Shown: positions 15,541 through 23,729, numbered from the stretch's first letter. The stretch: DNA of 27,113 nucleotides from Peptococcaceae bacterium (GCA_900759105.1 CAAETY010000046.1:1-27113); one strand, 5' to 3'. Numbers and translations are program-made. The notes: a model not told the origin generated them from the sequence alone.

Positions 15541-16665
15541 ATGCGTAAGGTGTTATACAAGGTGTGGCGATGGTGCAAGGGCGAGGCGGTTTTGGTGGCT
15601 GCGGCACTGGGCGCTGTAGTGACGGCTTTTTTTGTGCCACCATCAGTGGCGTATCTCGGCTACATTGATGGCAAGGTGCTGTGCTTGCTTTTTTGCTTGA
15701 TGGCGGTGGTGGCAGGTTGGCGTGAATGCGGTGTCTTTGAAGTGATGGCACAGCGCGTTTTAAGCGGGCGCAAAAACGTGCGCGTGCTACAGCTTTTGCT
15801 GGTGCTGTTGCCGTTTTTCATGTCGATGCTTATTACCAACGATGTGGCGCTGATTACCTTTGTGCCGTTTACCCTGCTTGTTTTGCAAATGGCCAACGAA
15901 GCGGATCGCATTTTGCCGGTGGTGATATTACAAGCGGTGGCAGCAAACCTCGGCAGCATGGCAACGCCGGTGGGGAATCCGCAGAACCTTTTTTTGTGCG
16001 GCAAATTTAATCTAACGGCAGGCGACTTTTTTGCGACCCTCTTGCCATTTACGGTGATTAGCTTTGTGGCGCTATGCATCGCTGCACTTTGGGGCAAAAA
16101 AGGGACGGTGCAGGTATCCTTCAAGGAGCCGGCACGCATCACATCCATGCGCTTGTTTGCGGTTTTGGTAGCACTGTTTGCGCTTTGCCTGCTTGCGGTG
16201 TTTCGTGTGGTGCATTATGGGCTGGTAACGCTTGTTGTAGTGGTTGTGTTGGCAGTTATGCGTCCACAGCTTTTTCGCAAGGTGGACGTGAGCTTGCTGG
16301 CGACCTTTGTCTTTTTCTTTATCTTTGCGGGCAATATGGGCGAGATTCCGGCCTTGCGCGATGTTCTTGCCGGGCTGATGGCAAAAAACGCTTTGCTGAC
16401 GTCAGCGGTTAGCAGCCAATTCATCAGTAATGTGCCCAGTGCGGTGCTTTTGGCAAACTTTACCGACGACTGGCAGGGGCTATTGCTAGGCGTGGATTTA
16501 GGCGGACTCGGTACGCCGATTGCCTCTCTCGCAAGCTTGATTGCGTTGCGCTATTACTTCAATTGTCCGGGGGCGCAGCGCGGAAAATTTTTGTTGTGGT
16601 TTACGGTGGTGAATGTAGCGGGTCTTGTGGGGCTCGTGTTGCTCACGCCGCTTTTTATAGGATAG
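15541..16665 (+). CDS. SLC13/ArsB-NhaD superfamily anion permease
   Basis: 374 aa, about 10-11 hydrophobic segments. Diagnostic stretches are MLITNDVALITFVPFTLL and NLGSMATPVGNPQNLFL in the first half and SSQFISNVPSAVLLANF in the second; these paired re-entrant-type motifs belong to the DASS/ArsB/CitM-like superfamily, which carries dicarboxylates, sulfate, arsenite or citrate. It is at the small end of the family. The ATG at 15541 has GAAGGGGG upstream and is preferred over an in-frame TTG/ATT-proximal start at 15514. The substrate cannot be assigned. It is a single-gene unit with its own promoter and terminator. Confidence 0.87.
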   Translation: MRKVLYKVWRWCKGEAVLVAAALGAVVTAFFVPPSVAYLGYIDGKVLCLLFCLMAVVAGWRECGVFEVMAQRVLSGRKNVRVLQLLLVLLPFFMSMLITNDVALITFVPFTLLVLQMANEADRILPVVILQAVAANLGSMATPVGNPQNLFLCGKFNLTAGDFFATLLPFTVISFVALCIAALWGKKGTVQVSFKEPARITSMRLFAVLVALFALCLLAVFRVVHYGLVTLVVVVVLAVMRPQLFRKVDVSLLATFVFFFIFAGNMGEIPALRDVLAGLMAKNALLTSAVSSQFISNVPSAVLLANFTDDWQGLLLGVDLGGLGTPIASLASLIALRYYFNCPGAQRGKFLLWFTVVNVAGLVGLVLLTPLFIG

Positions 16666-16667
16666 CA

Positions 16668-16708
16668 ATGCTTCCTGCGGAGAACGCTCGGTGGGAAGCG
16701 TTTTTTTG
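16668..16708 (+). terminator. Terminator after the permease
   Basis: ATGCTTCC pairs with GGAAGCGT (one wobble), followed by seven T. Confidence 0.8.
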
Positions 16709-16763
16709 TGTCCACAGTTGAAAGAACGGCAATGTCCACGACTCGAGTGCGGCAAATGTCCAC
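16709..16763. repeat. Three TGTCCAC repeats at exact 24-bp spacing
   Basis: TGTCCAC occurs at 16709, 16733 and 16757, each step exactly 24 bp. The second and third copies are preceded by CGGCAA(A). The array ends about 36 bp upstream of the -35 box of the serine operon promoter. It may be a regulator-binding array or decayed sequence. Confidence 0.5.
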
Positions 16764-16798
16764 GGATGTAAAATTCTATAAATAATTGACTTTTGCCC

Positions 16799-16826
16799 TT
16801 GACGCGTGCACACATAATGCTATAAT
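16799..16826 (+). promoter_or_regulatory. Sigma-A promoter of the serine operon
   Basis: TTGACG, 16-bp spacer, TATAAT. Transcription from about 16833 would include the whole T-box leader. Confidence 0.75.
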
Positions 16827-16831
16827 GGGGA

Positions 16832-17070
16832 CATACCAGTAAAAACACTACAATAACGCGATGAAAGAGAAGCATCATGGCGCGCTTACCCAGAGAGTTG
16901 TCGGTCGGTGAAAGACAACAGCAAGGCATGATTGTTCCACTCCGGAGCGGCGGATGATGAATTCGACGGGTACGCCCGATACAGCGTCAAAGAGTTGGCT
17001 GCAAGCACAATTTGGGTGGCACCGCGAGAAATTTCACTCGCCCCATGGATATGGGGGGAGTTTTGTTTTT
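16832..17070 (+). promoter_or_regulatory. T-box riboswitch leader, serine type (specifier TCC)
   Basis: A full tRNA-sensing leader. Stem I shows AGAGAG (16892-16897) and the distal stem GTTGTC/GACAAC (16897-16902/16914-16919) capped by GGTCGGTGAAA, close to the GGUUGGUG consensus. The specifier loop 3' strand reads GTTCCACTCCGGAG, giving codon TCC (16936-16938), a serine codon, followed by the usual purine. The T-box proper is TGGGTGGCACCGCG (17013-17026), whose bulge pairs with the tRNA acceptor end. The intrinsic terminator is ACTC-G-CCCC / GGGG-GG-AGT and a T run (17036-17070). In this class, uncharged tRNA stabilises the antiterminator, so the operon should be switched on when serine is short. 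Confidence 0.93.
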
Positions 17071-17127
17071 ATACGGACCTTTTGCAGCATGCTGGTTGAT
17101 TACTATTAAAGGGGAAGTGTCCATATC

Positions 17128-18201
17128 ATGACGAGAGCATATAATTTTAACGCCGGCCCATCAGCAATGCCGGAAAGCGTGTTAAGAGAAGCACAAGCAG
17201 AATTTTTGGATTACAAAAACACCGGGATGAGCGTGATTGAAATCAGTCACCGCAGTCCTGAATACGCCGCATTGCACCAAGACACCAAAGACATGCTCCG
17301 TCGTTTGATGGAAATTCCTGAAAACTACGAGATTTTATTTTTGCAAGGCGGCGGCAGCACCCAATTTTTGATGGTGGCAGCCAACTTCCTTACAAAAAAA
17401 TACGGCGCCTATGTAAATACCGGCGTTTGGGCAAAGAAGGCCATGGCAGAAGCAAAGTTCTACGGCGAAGCTTACGAAGCAGCTTCCAGTGCGGATCGCA
17501 ATCACAGCTATATTCCGCAGGCATTTGATATTCGTGAAGACACCGCATACGTGCACTTGACTGCCAACAACACCATCTATGGCACCGAATATCCGGATTT
17601 TCCAAAGTTTGACGTGCCGGTGATTTGCGATATGTCCAGTGACATTCTTTCTCGCCCGGTTAATGTGGCGGATTTTGACATGATTTACGCCGGCGCACAA
17701 AAGAACCTCGGTCCTGCCGGGGTGACCATCGCAATTATTAAGAAGGAATTTTTGGAAACCGCACGCACCGAGCTACCAACCATGCTCAAATATCAAACCC
17801 ATGCGGATAAGGATTCCACCTACAATACCCCACCGGTATTCGCCATCTACATGGTCAACAAGACCTTGCACTGGATTGACGAACAAGGCGGCGTGGAAGC
17901 CATTCAAAAGGCCAACGAAGCCAAGGCGAAAGTCATTTACGATGTCATTGACGAAAGCAACGGCTTTTATAAAGGCCATGCCGAAGCCCCTTATCGCAGC
18001 AAGATGAACATTACGTTTAACCTGCAAACCCCTGAAATGGAAAAGGATTTCATTGCCAAGGGCAAGGCGGCAGGCTTTATCGGCATTAACGGTCACCGCA
18101 GTGTGGGCGGCTGTCGTGCATCCACCTACAACGCTGTGCCAATGGAAGCTTGCCAAGCGTTGGCGCAATTTATGAAGGACTATCAAGCAAACAATCAGTA
18201 A
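17128..18201 (+). CDS. serC: Phosphoserine aminotransferase
   Basis: 357 aa, class V PLP-dependent aminotransferase that converts 3-phosphohydroxypyruvate and glutamate to phosphoserine, the second step of serine synthesis. The N-terminus AYNFNAGPSAMPESVL is diagnostic; ISHRSPEY, LQGGGSTQFLMVA, the Schiff-base lysine K192 (YAGAQKNLGPAGVT) and NGHRSVGGCRASTYNAV near the C-terminus are all conserved. Length is standard. The ATG lies 57 bases after the T-box terminator with AAAGGGGAAG upstream. serA follows after 50 bases. The codon pattern is strongly biased toward AAC, ACC and CAA, suggesting high expression. Confidence 0.97.
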   Translation: MTRAYNFNAGPSAMPESVLREAQAEFLDYKNTGMSVIEISHRSPEYAALHQDTKDMLRRLMEIPENYEILFLQGGGSTQFLMVAANFLTKKYGAYVNTGVWAKKAMAEAKFYGEAYEAASSADRNHSYIPQAFDIREDTAYVHLTANNTIYGTEYPDFPKFDVPVICDMSSDILSRPVNVADFDMIYAGAQKNLGPAGVTIAIIKKEFLETARTELPTMLKYQTHADKDSTYNTPPVFAIYMVNKTLHWIDEQGGVEAIQKANEAKAKVIYDVIDESNGFYKGHAEAPYRSKMNITFNLQTPEMEKDFIAKGKAAGFIGINGHRSVGGCRASTYNAVPMEACQALAQFMKDYQANNQ

Positions 18202-18251
18202 CATTGACCATAAAACAGCAATCATATCTAATTTATATGGAGGGACACACA

Positions 18252-19838
18252 ATGAGAATTTTAGTAAGTGATGACGTTAGCGAAAAAGGGGTTAACTTAC
18301 TCCGCGAACATTTTGATGTAGATGTAAAGACCAACATGCCACCGGCTGAACTTTTGCAATGCATCGGTGAATACGATGGCTTGGTAACCCGTAGTCAAAC
18401 CCAAGTAACCGAAGAGGTTATTGATGCTGCTACCAATTTGAAGGTTATCGGCCGTGCCGGCGTTGGTGTTGACAACATCAACATTCCGGCAGCCACTGCA
18501 CGCGGGATTGTGGTTGTTAACGCACCGGAAGGCAACACCATTGCAGCGGTTGAACACACCATCGGCATGATGCTCGCTATGACTCGTCACATTCCACAAG
18601 CGCATCAATCCATCCAAGAAGGGAAATGGGACCGCAAGAGCTTTACCGGGATTCAGCTTTCCGGCAAGACCCTTGGGATTATCGGCGTAGGCCGTATCGG
18701 TAGCCGTGTGGCAAAGCGTATGCAAGCTATGGAAATGACCACCATCGGTTACGACCCATACATCACCGAAGAACGCGCACATCAATTGGGCGTTGAATTG
18801 GTAGATTTTGATACCTTGCTTGCACGTTCCGACTATATCACCATCCATACCCCACTTACCAAAGAAACCGATCGCATGATCAATGCCGAAACCATCAAGA
18901 AGATGAAGGACGGCGTTCGTCTTGTAAACTGCGCACGTGGTGCTTGCTATGACACTGACGCTATTGCCGATGCCATCAAGGCCGGCAAGGTTGCAGGGGC
19001 AGCCATCGACGTTTATCCGGATGAACCACTCACCCTCGAAAACAACCCATTCCTTGGCATGTTCGACGTGGTTCAAACTTCTCACCTCGGTGCTTCCACC
19101 ATTGAAGCGCAAGAAGGCGTTGCAGTGGACGTTGCTTATGGCGTTATCGACGCATTGAACGGCAAGCCTGTTATGAATGCAGTAAACATGGCACCAATTC
19201 CAAAGAACGTGGCTGCGATTATTCAACCATACTTCAGCTTGGCTGAACGCATGGGGACCATGGCAATTTACCTTGCTGACGGCCCTGTAGAAAGCGTTGA
19301 AATCGAATACAGCGGTGAACTTTCCGATACCCAAACCCAACACCTTACCACCGCCTTCTTGAAAGGCCTCTTGAACCCAATTCTTCAAGACAGCGTAAAC
19401 TATGTAAACGCACCGGGCCTTGCTAAGAAGCGTAACCTTGACGTGAAGGAATCCAAGTCCCACAAGACCGGGTACTACAGCACTGCCATCACCGTTCGCA
19501 TCAGAACCAGCTATGGTGAACACTACCTCGAAGGGACTCTCTTTGATGGCAAGCAACCTAAGATTACCCAAATTGACCAATATCGCGTAGACTTCACTCC
19601 AATTGGCTACCTCTTGCTCGTGCCACACGTTGACCGTCCAAACATGATTGGCCAAATTGCAACCATCCTCGGGAAAGCAAAAATCAACATCAATGGCATG
19701 CAGGTTGGGAACACCACCGAAAGCGGTACCAACATCATGGCGGTTGCCGTAAGCGAAGACATCCCTAAGGATATCATGGTACAGCTCTCCGGGATTGAAG
19801 GTATTCTCGGCGTAAAACTCATTCACTGCGAAGACTAA
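18252..19838 (+). CDS. serA: D-3-phosphoglycerate dehydrogenase (long form with ACT domain)
   Basis: 528 aa, the first enzyme of serine synthesis, oxidising 3-phosphoglycerate with NAD. Domains: substrate and NAD-binding parts with GVGRIGSRVA near 145, the catalytic Arg in NCARGACYDTDAI, Glu in DVYPDEPL and H278 in SHLGAST; an intervening ASB-type domain (about 315-445); and a C-terminal ACT domain (about 455-528, LLVPHVDRPNMIGQIATIL), which in relatives binds serine for feedback inhibition. The ATG at 18252 is chosen because GGAGG sits 8 bases upstream; the longer in-frame ATG at 18150 would lie inside serC. Control is therefore probably doubled: T-box at the RNA level and possibly serine at the ACT domain. 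Confidence 0.97.
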   Translation: MRILVSDDVSEKGVNLLREHFDVDVKTNMPPAELLQCIGEYDGLVTRSQTQVTEEVIDAATNLKVIGRAGVGVDNINIPAATARGIVVVNAPEGNTIAAVEHTIGMMLAMTRHIPQAHQSIQEGKWDRKSFTGIQLSGKTLGIIGVGRIGSRVAKRMQAMEMTTIGYDPYITEERAHQLGVELVDFDTLLARSDYITIHTPLTKETDRMINAETIKKMKDGVRLVNCARGACYDTDAIADAIKAGKVAGAAIDVYPDEPLTLENNPFLGMFDVVQTSHLGASTIEAQEGVAVDVAYGVIDALNGKPVMNAVNMAPIPKNVAAIIQPYFSLAERMGTMAIYLADGPVESVEIEYSGELSDTQTQHLTTAFLKGLLNPILQDSVNYVNAPGLAKKRNLDVKESKSHKTGYYSTAITVRIRTSYGEHYLEGTLFDGKQPKITQIDQYRVDFTPIGYLLLVPHVDRPNMIGQIATILGKAKININGMQVGNTTESGTNIMAVAVSEDIPKDIMVQLSGIEGILGVKLIHCED

Positions 19839-19848
19839 GAAGGAAACA

Positions 19849-20490
19849 ATGACTCGAATAATTTTAGTACGTCACGGCGAAACTCCTTGGAATGTAGAAG
19901 GCCGTTATCAAGGGCAGGAAGACATTCCGCTCAGCGAACGCGGCATGGAGCAGGCGCATCTTTTGGCAGAAGGCCTGCGTGATGTCCATATTGACCGCAC
20001 CATTGCCAGCCCGCTCAAGCGTGCCTTTGTGACCGGCAAAACCTGTGCGGATTTGCATGGGTTGGCGGTGAGCGTGGACGAACGCCTTACCGAAATCAAT
20101 CACGGAAGCTGGGAAGGCTGCTTTGCACAGGACATCCAAGCCAAGTATCCCGATGCCTTTGCGCTTTGGCACACCAAGCCACACTTGGTACAAATGCCTG
20201 ATGGCGGCGAATGTCTTGAGGATGTGCGCAAGCGGGCGATGGATGCTGTGAGCGACATCATTCGCAATTATCCCAATGAAACCGTACTTGTGGCTGCACA
20301 CGATGCGGTGAATCGTGCGATTTTGTGCGAAGTGCTTGGCATGGATATGGCACATTTCTGGAAAATGAAGCAGGACAACACCTGCATCAACGTGATTGAA
20401 TACGATCAAGGCGAATGGCGTTTGGTGCTCCTCAACTCCACCCATCATTTGGGTTACCTCTTTAGCGGCATTGAACAAGCCGGCCTGTAA
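19849..20490 (+). CDS. Histidine-phosphatase-family enzyme, probable metal-independent phosphoserine phosphatase
   Basis: 213 aa, phosphoglycerate-mutase-like superfamily. The phosphohistidine motif is LVRHGETPWN with H9; the second half has the acid in LTEINHGSWEG and the second histidine in VAAHDAVNRAIL; the C-terminus KQDNTCINVIEY...LNSTHHL is typical of the PhoE/PspA/CobC-like phosphatases rather than of true mutases. It starts 10 bases after serA with AAGGA before the ATG, so it is the third gene of the T-box operon, and there is no classical SerB in the window. Its place suggests phosphoserine phosphatase of the PspA type known from Hydrogenobacter. Alternatives are alpha-ribazole phosphatase or a broad phosphatase. 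Confidence 0.85.
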   Translation: MTRIILVRHGETPWNVEGRYQGQEDIPLSERGMEQAHLLAEGLRDVHIDRTIASPLKRAFVTGKTCADLHGLAVSVDERLTEINHGSWEGCFAQDIQAKYPDAFALWHTKPHLVQMPDGGECLEDVRKRAMDAVSDIIRNYPNETVLVAAHDAVNRAILCEVLGMDMAHFWKMKQDNTCINVIEYDQGEWRLVLLNSTHHLGYLFSGIEQAGL

Positions 20491-20516
20491 GCTGTGACAA
20501 AAGCAATACAAATACC

Positions 20517-20548
20517 AACGACCGTTGCAAATGCAACGGTCGTTTTTT
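20517..20548 (+). terminator. Terminator of the serine operon
   Basis: A perfect 13-bp stem, AACGACCGTTGCA / TGCAACGGTCGTT, with a 2-base centre (effective loop larger), followed by T run. Confidence 0.92.
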
Positions 20549-20560
20549 GATGGCTGCGTC

Positions 20561-20589
20561 TTGACATTGGTACGATATCGGACTAGAAT
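20561..20589 (+). promoter_or_regulatory. Consensus promoter of the MarR-MATE operon
   Basis: TTGACA, 17-bp spacer, TAGAAT: perfect -35, near-perfect -10. It starts 12 bases after the serine operon terminator. Such a strong promoter fits a unit held off by a repressor. Confidence 0.85.
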
Positions 20590-20618
20590 AACAGGCGACA
20601 ATAAGTATGATTTCGTAC
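20570..20618. promoter_or_regulatory. Pair of MarR-type operators (GTAYGA-N2-TCGKAC)
   Basis: Two 14-bp inverted repeats of the same design: GTACGA-TA-TCGGAC at 20570-20583, filling the spacer between -35 and -10, and GTATGA-TT-TCGTAC at 20605-20618, just after the expected start site and ending before the ribosome binding site. Centres are 35 bp apart. A bound dimer at either would block RNA polymerase. The neighbouring MarR protein is the natural candidate. Confidence 0.7.
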
Positions 20619-20634
20619 TAAAGGAGTGAGAAGT

Positions 20635-21066
20635 ATGCCAAGCAATGCAGCAATGAAACGCTATAACTATTTAATCGCCGAAATTGAATCAGTATATCAT
20701 GAAGCGGCGTTGCGCTTTGGGATGAGTGACAGTGCGCTGATGATTCTTTATGTGCTATGTGGGCAGGATGGCGCATGTGCCTTGGCGGATTTGCCGTATT
20801 TTACGGGCCTTAGCAAGCAAACGCTAAATTCGGCGGTGCGAAAGCTTGAAGCCGAAGGCACTATTGAAAGCGTAGCCGTGGGCGCACGCAAAAAAGAGCT
20901 CCAATTGACCGAAGCCGGGCGCGCGTTGTGCGCACAAACAGTGGAACGCCTTATTGAGGCGGAAAACGCGCTTTTTGAAACATGGGAACCGGCGGAGCGA
21001 CAGCTCTATTTGACATTGACCAAACGCTATTTGGATATGATTCGTGACAAGGTCAACGCCCTATAG
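20635..21066 (+). CDS. MarR-family transcriptional regulator
   Basis: 143 aa, normal MarR size. Winged helix-turn-helix in the middle: helices around GACALADLPYFTGLSKQTLNSAVRKLEAEG (split here as about 47-77) and a wing GTIESVAVGARKKELQLTEAG with the typical basic wing tip and LTEAGR motif. The flanking helices form the dimer domain. AAGGAG is 8 bases before the ATG at 20635; a GTG at 20626 overlaps that site and is rejected. It lies directly upstream of a MATE transporter and downstream of a promoter bearing two matching inverted repeats, so it is probably an autorepressor released by a transported compound. Confidence 0.93.
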   Translation: MPSNAAMKRYNYLIAEIESVYHEAALRFGMSDSALMILYVLCGQDGACALADLPYFTGLSKQTLNSAVRKLEAEGTIESVAVGARKKELQLTEAGRALCAQTVERLIEAENALFETWEPAERQLYLTLTKRYLDMIRDKVNAL

Positions 21067-21082
21067 GAAGGAGGCGCGGCGT

Positions 21083-22411
21083 ATGAAGATACAGCTATCT
21101 GATCATTTCACCACACGGAAATTATTGCAATTTACCTTTCCGTCCATTGTGATGCTTATTTTTACTTCAATTTATATCGTTGTAGACGGATTTTTTGTTT
21201 CCAATTATGTGGGCAAAACCGCCTTTGCGGCCGTGAACTTTATTATGCCGTACCTGTTGCTTTTGGGGGCATTGGGCTTTATGTTCGGGACCGGTGGGAG
21301 CGCGCTGATTGCCAAATCAATGGGCGAAGGCAAGCCGGCGGAAGCCAAGGCACAGTTTTCACTTTTTGTCTATGTGGCAGTAGGAAGCGGTGTGGTAATC
21401 ACCGTGATTGGGCTTTTGGGCTTGCAGCCGGTGGCGTTGCTTTTGGGAGCAGATGGCGCCATGCTTGCGGATTGCGTGCGCTATGGGCGTATTATTCTCT
21501 TGGCGTTGCCGGCGTATATGCTGCAATATGCCTTTCAGGCGTTTTTTGTGGCGGCGGAAAAACCACAGCTGGGCTTGGCGGTTACAGTGGCGGCAGGGCT
21601 TACCAATATGGTTTTGGATGCGCTTTTGGTAGCGGTGATTCCGTTGGGGTTAGTGGGGGCAGCCTTGGCAACGGCGATGAGCCAAGCCGTGGGTGGACTG
21701 CTGCCGCTGGTGTATTTTGCATGTCCCAATAAGAGCCGTTTACGCTTGGGAAAAACACGGTGGAACAGTCGCTGGCTGTGGCAGGTGTGCTTGAACGGCT
21801 CCTCGGAGCTTATGAGCAACATTTCCATGCCCTTGGTGGGTATGCTTTACAACGTACAGCTGATGCGCGTTGCCGGCGAAGACGGTGTGGCGGCCTATGG
21901 TGTGATTATGTATGTAAACATGATTTTCTTGGCGGCGTTTATCGGCTACTCGGTGGGGAGTGCGCCCCTCATAAGCTATCATTATGGGGCTGAAAACCAT
22001 GAAGAAATGCGCAATTTACGCCAAAAAAGCCTGCGCCTCATTGGCGTATTTGCACTGCTCATGGTAGCGGCGGCTCAGCTATTTGCCGTGCCGCTCTCCG
22101 AATTTTTTGTCGGCTATGACGCTGCCCTTTGTGCCATGACGGAGCACGGCTTCCGCGTTTTTTCATGCTCCTTCTTCTTTGCGGGCTTTGCCATTTTTGG
22201 CTCGGGCTTTTTTACCGCGCTCAATAACGGCCCACTCTCGGCGCTGATTTCTTTCTTGCGCACCTTGGTGTTTGAAACTGCGGCCATTATCATTTTGCCG
22301 TTTTTCTTTGGCATTGATGGCATATGGATTTCCGTTGTTCTGGCAGAATGCATGGCGGCCGCGATTGCTTTTACCTTGATGACGTGGAAACGCAGGGTTT
22401 ATCATTATTAA
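21083..22411 (+). CDS. MATE-family efflux transporter controlled with MarR
   Basis: 442 aa, about 12 membrane segments. Signature parts: FTFPSIVMLIFTSIYIVVDG and FFVSNYVGKTAFAAVNF at the N-terminus, FGTGGSALIAKSMGEGK in helix 2, and NISMPLVGMLYN at the start of the second half, all typical of DinF/NorM/MepA-like MATE antiporters. AGGAGG precedes the ATG at 21083, and the gap to the MarR stop is 16 bases; an in-frame start at 21044 would overlap marR more deeply and lacks a site. The MepR-MepA pair of Staphylococcus aureus has the same arrangement. It is distinct in sequence from the MATE protein at 13.1 kb; the two have equal length by coincidence or shared fold. Confidence 0.94.
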   Translation: MKIQLSDHFTTRKLLQFTFPSIVMLIFTSIYIVVDGFFVSNYVGKTAFAAVNFIMPYLLLLGALGFMFGTGGSALIAKSMGEGKPAEAKAQFSLFVYVAVGSGVVITVIGLLGLQPVALLLGADGAMLADCVRYGRIILLALPAYMLQYAFQAFFVAAEKPQLGLAVTVAAGLTNMVLDALLVAVIPLGLVGAALATAMSQAVGGLLPLVYFACPNKSRLRLGKTRWNSRWLWQVCLNGSSELMSNISMPLVGMLYNVQLMRVAGEDGVAAYGVIMYVNMIFLAAFIGYSVGSAPLISYHYGAENHEEMRNLRQKSLRLIGVFALLMVAAAQLFAVPLSEFFVGYDAALCAMTEHGFRVFSCSFFFAGFAIFGSGFFTALNNGPLSALISFLRTLVFETAAIIILPFFFGIDGIWISVVLAECMAAAIAFTLMTWKRRVYHY

Positions 22412-22415
22412 CAAC

Positions 22416-22454
22416 GCAAACAGCCCTTTCTGAATGATAGAAAGGGCTGCTTGC
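22416..22454 (+). terminator. Hairpin after the MATE gene, probable terminator
   Basis: GCAA-a-CAGCCCTTTCT pairs with AGAAAGGGCTG-c-TTGC: 15 pairs with one mismatch. There is no immediate T run, so it is a weak or factor-assisted terminator. Confidence 0.6.
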
Positions 22455-22474
22455 ATAGTATGGAATTATATTTT

Positions 22475-22508
22475 TGATACTAAAACGTCATTAAATGAGA
22501 AAGTATCA
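22475..22508. repeat. Inverted repeat TGATACT-N20-AGTATCA upstream of the second LysR gene
   Basis: Perfect 7-bp arms with a 20-bp spacer, in an AT-rich 203-bp gap. Two TATAAT hexamers follow (22521-22526 and 22532-22537) without good -35 boxes, so a regulated, activator-dependent promoter is possible. Confidence 0.4.
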
Positions 22509-22614
22509 TGGCGGATAGAATATAATTGTATTATAATTTTAAGTGGTATGCATTGATAGCAGAACCGACAAAGAGATAAAGCAAACAGCTTTTGAATATG
22601 AGGGAGTGTGTGTG

Positions 22615-23547
22615 TTGAATTTATCTCAAATCCAATTTTTCTTGGATGCTGTCGAGCTGTCCTCTATTCACAAGGTTGCGGAAAAAAACAATATCTCACC
22701 GCAGGGCGCAAGCAAATCCATCAAATCGCTGGAATCTGAATTGGGGGTCCAACTCATCGAGCGTTCCACAAAGGGCGTCGTTTTAACGGAAATAGGCACC
22801 AAGCTCAAACCGTATTTTGAAAATATCGCAGCGAATCAGCATGAAATTAAAAATATAGTCGACAGTGAGTGTCAAAATGATTGTCTATGCGGCGTGTCGA
22901 CATCGGCGATATCCGGAGAAATCAGCTTGGTGGTGACACCGCGCTTTGCAAATTCTTATTTAAGCGGCGTGTTGCATTCATTTAAGAAGACCTATCCAAA
23001 GGTTCGTCTTAAAATAGACACCATGAGTAACGATAAGATTTTCGGCTGTATGAAAAGAGATACTTTTGCCTTTGATTTGGCAATTGTTACAATAGCCAAT
23101 ATTGTAGAGTGGGGCGTTAAAGAGGTTTCGCAGCATTTTATGGATGAGGGCTTGCAATTTATTTCCTATTGCACCAAAGAGCTTTATGTGTGCGGGCGTA
23201 AGGAAGTGATCAAGAAATACGGAGATGTTTTTGATGTGAGCAAGCCTGTCGATATCGTAGCCTATGAAAACGGCGGCATTATGGATAATAATTGCTATCC
23301 GTTTGTCTTCAAGGTGGATTCCATCTCCGCGCAGAAGGATTTTATCAATCAATCAGATACAGTGGGCGCGTATTCCTTTGATGAATTTGCAACGCATTTT
23401 AATGCCAAGAAATATGCCCATATTCCGATGAGCAAACCGACAACACTCACCTATGGAATCATTATGCGCCAATCAGTCAAAATCACCGAAGCCGAAAAAG
23501 CCTTTTTGCAAACCGTGTACGACTATTTTGTAGAAACCGAACATTGA
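22615..23547 (+). CDS. LysR-family transcriptional regulator (TTG start)
   Basis: 310 aa from a TTG start, chosen because NLSQIQFFLDAVELSSIHKV is the usual LysR beginning and AGGGAG lies 8 bases upstream; a longer frame from 22543 would add 24 residues unlike the family and include the ribosome binding site. Helix-turn-helix about 16-40 (SIHKVAEKNNISPQGASKSI), wing ERSTKGVVLTEIG, then the effector domain. It is richer in AT and uses different codons from its neighbours, by eye, hinting at recent arrival or relaxed selection. No obvious partner gene is adjacent, and the target is unknown. No clear terminator follows. Confidence 0.9.
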   Translation: MNLSQIQFFLDAVELSSIHKVAEKNNISPQGASKSIKSLESELGVQLIERSTKGVVLTEIGTKLKPYFENIAANQHEIKNIVDSECQNDCLCGVSTSAISGEISLVVTPRFANSYLSGVLHSFKKTYPKVRLKIDTMSNDKIFGCMKRDTFAFDLAIVTIANIVEWGVKEVSQHFMDEGLQFISYCTKELYVCGRKEVIKKYGDVFDVSKPVDIVAYENGGIMDNNCYPFVFKVDSISAQKDFINQSDTVGAYSFDEFATHFNAKKYAHIPMSKPTTLTYGIIMRQSVKITEAEKAFLQTVYDYFVETEH

Positions 23548-23617
23548 TGCTCTGGGACCCTATAAAATGTAAGGATGTTGGTATTTTATGCTGACAGTAT
23601 CCCCACAATTTTTTAAG

Positions 23618-23645
23618 TTTGCTTTCATGAAGAGTATGGTATACT
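23618..23645 (+). promoter_or_regulatory. Probable promoter of the lipoprotein gene
   Basis: TTTGCT, 16-bp spacer, TATACT. The -35 box is weak. The leader would be about 78 bases. Confidence 0.45.
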
Positions 23646-23729
23646 AAGCGTGCAGTGAAAGGACCGACTGCTTTTCTTGTGACAAGGATTGAAACGAAAA
23701 AACAAAAGAATGAAAGAAGGTTATTCTGA

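Noticed and set aside
18297..19826. 509-codon open frame antisense to serA
   Set aside because: It mirrors the strongly biased codons of serA, has no ribosome binding site or family signature, and its sense partner is certain.
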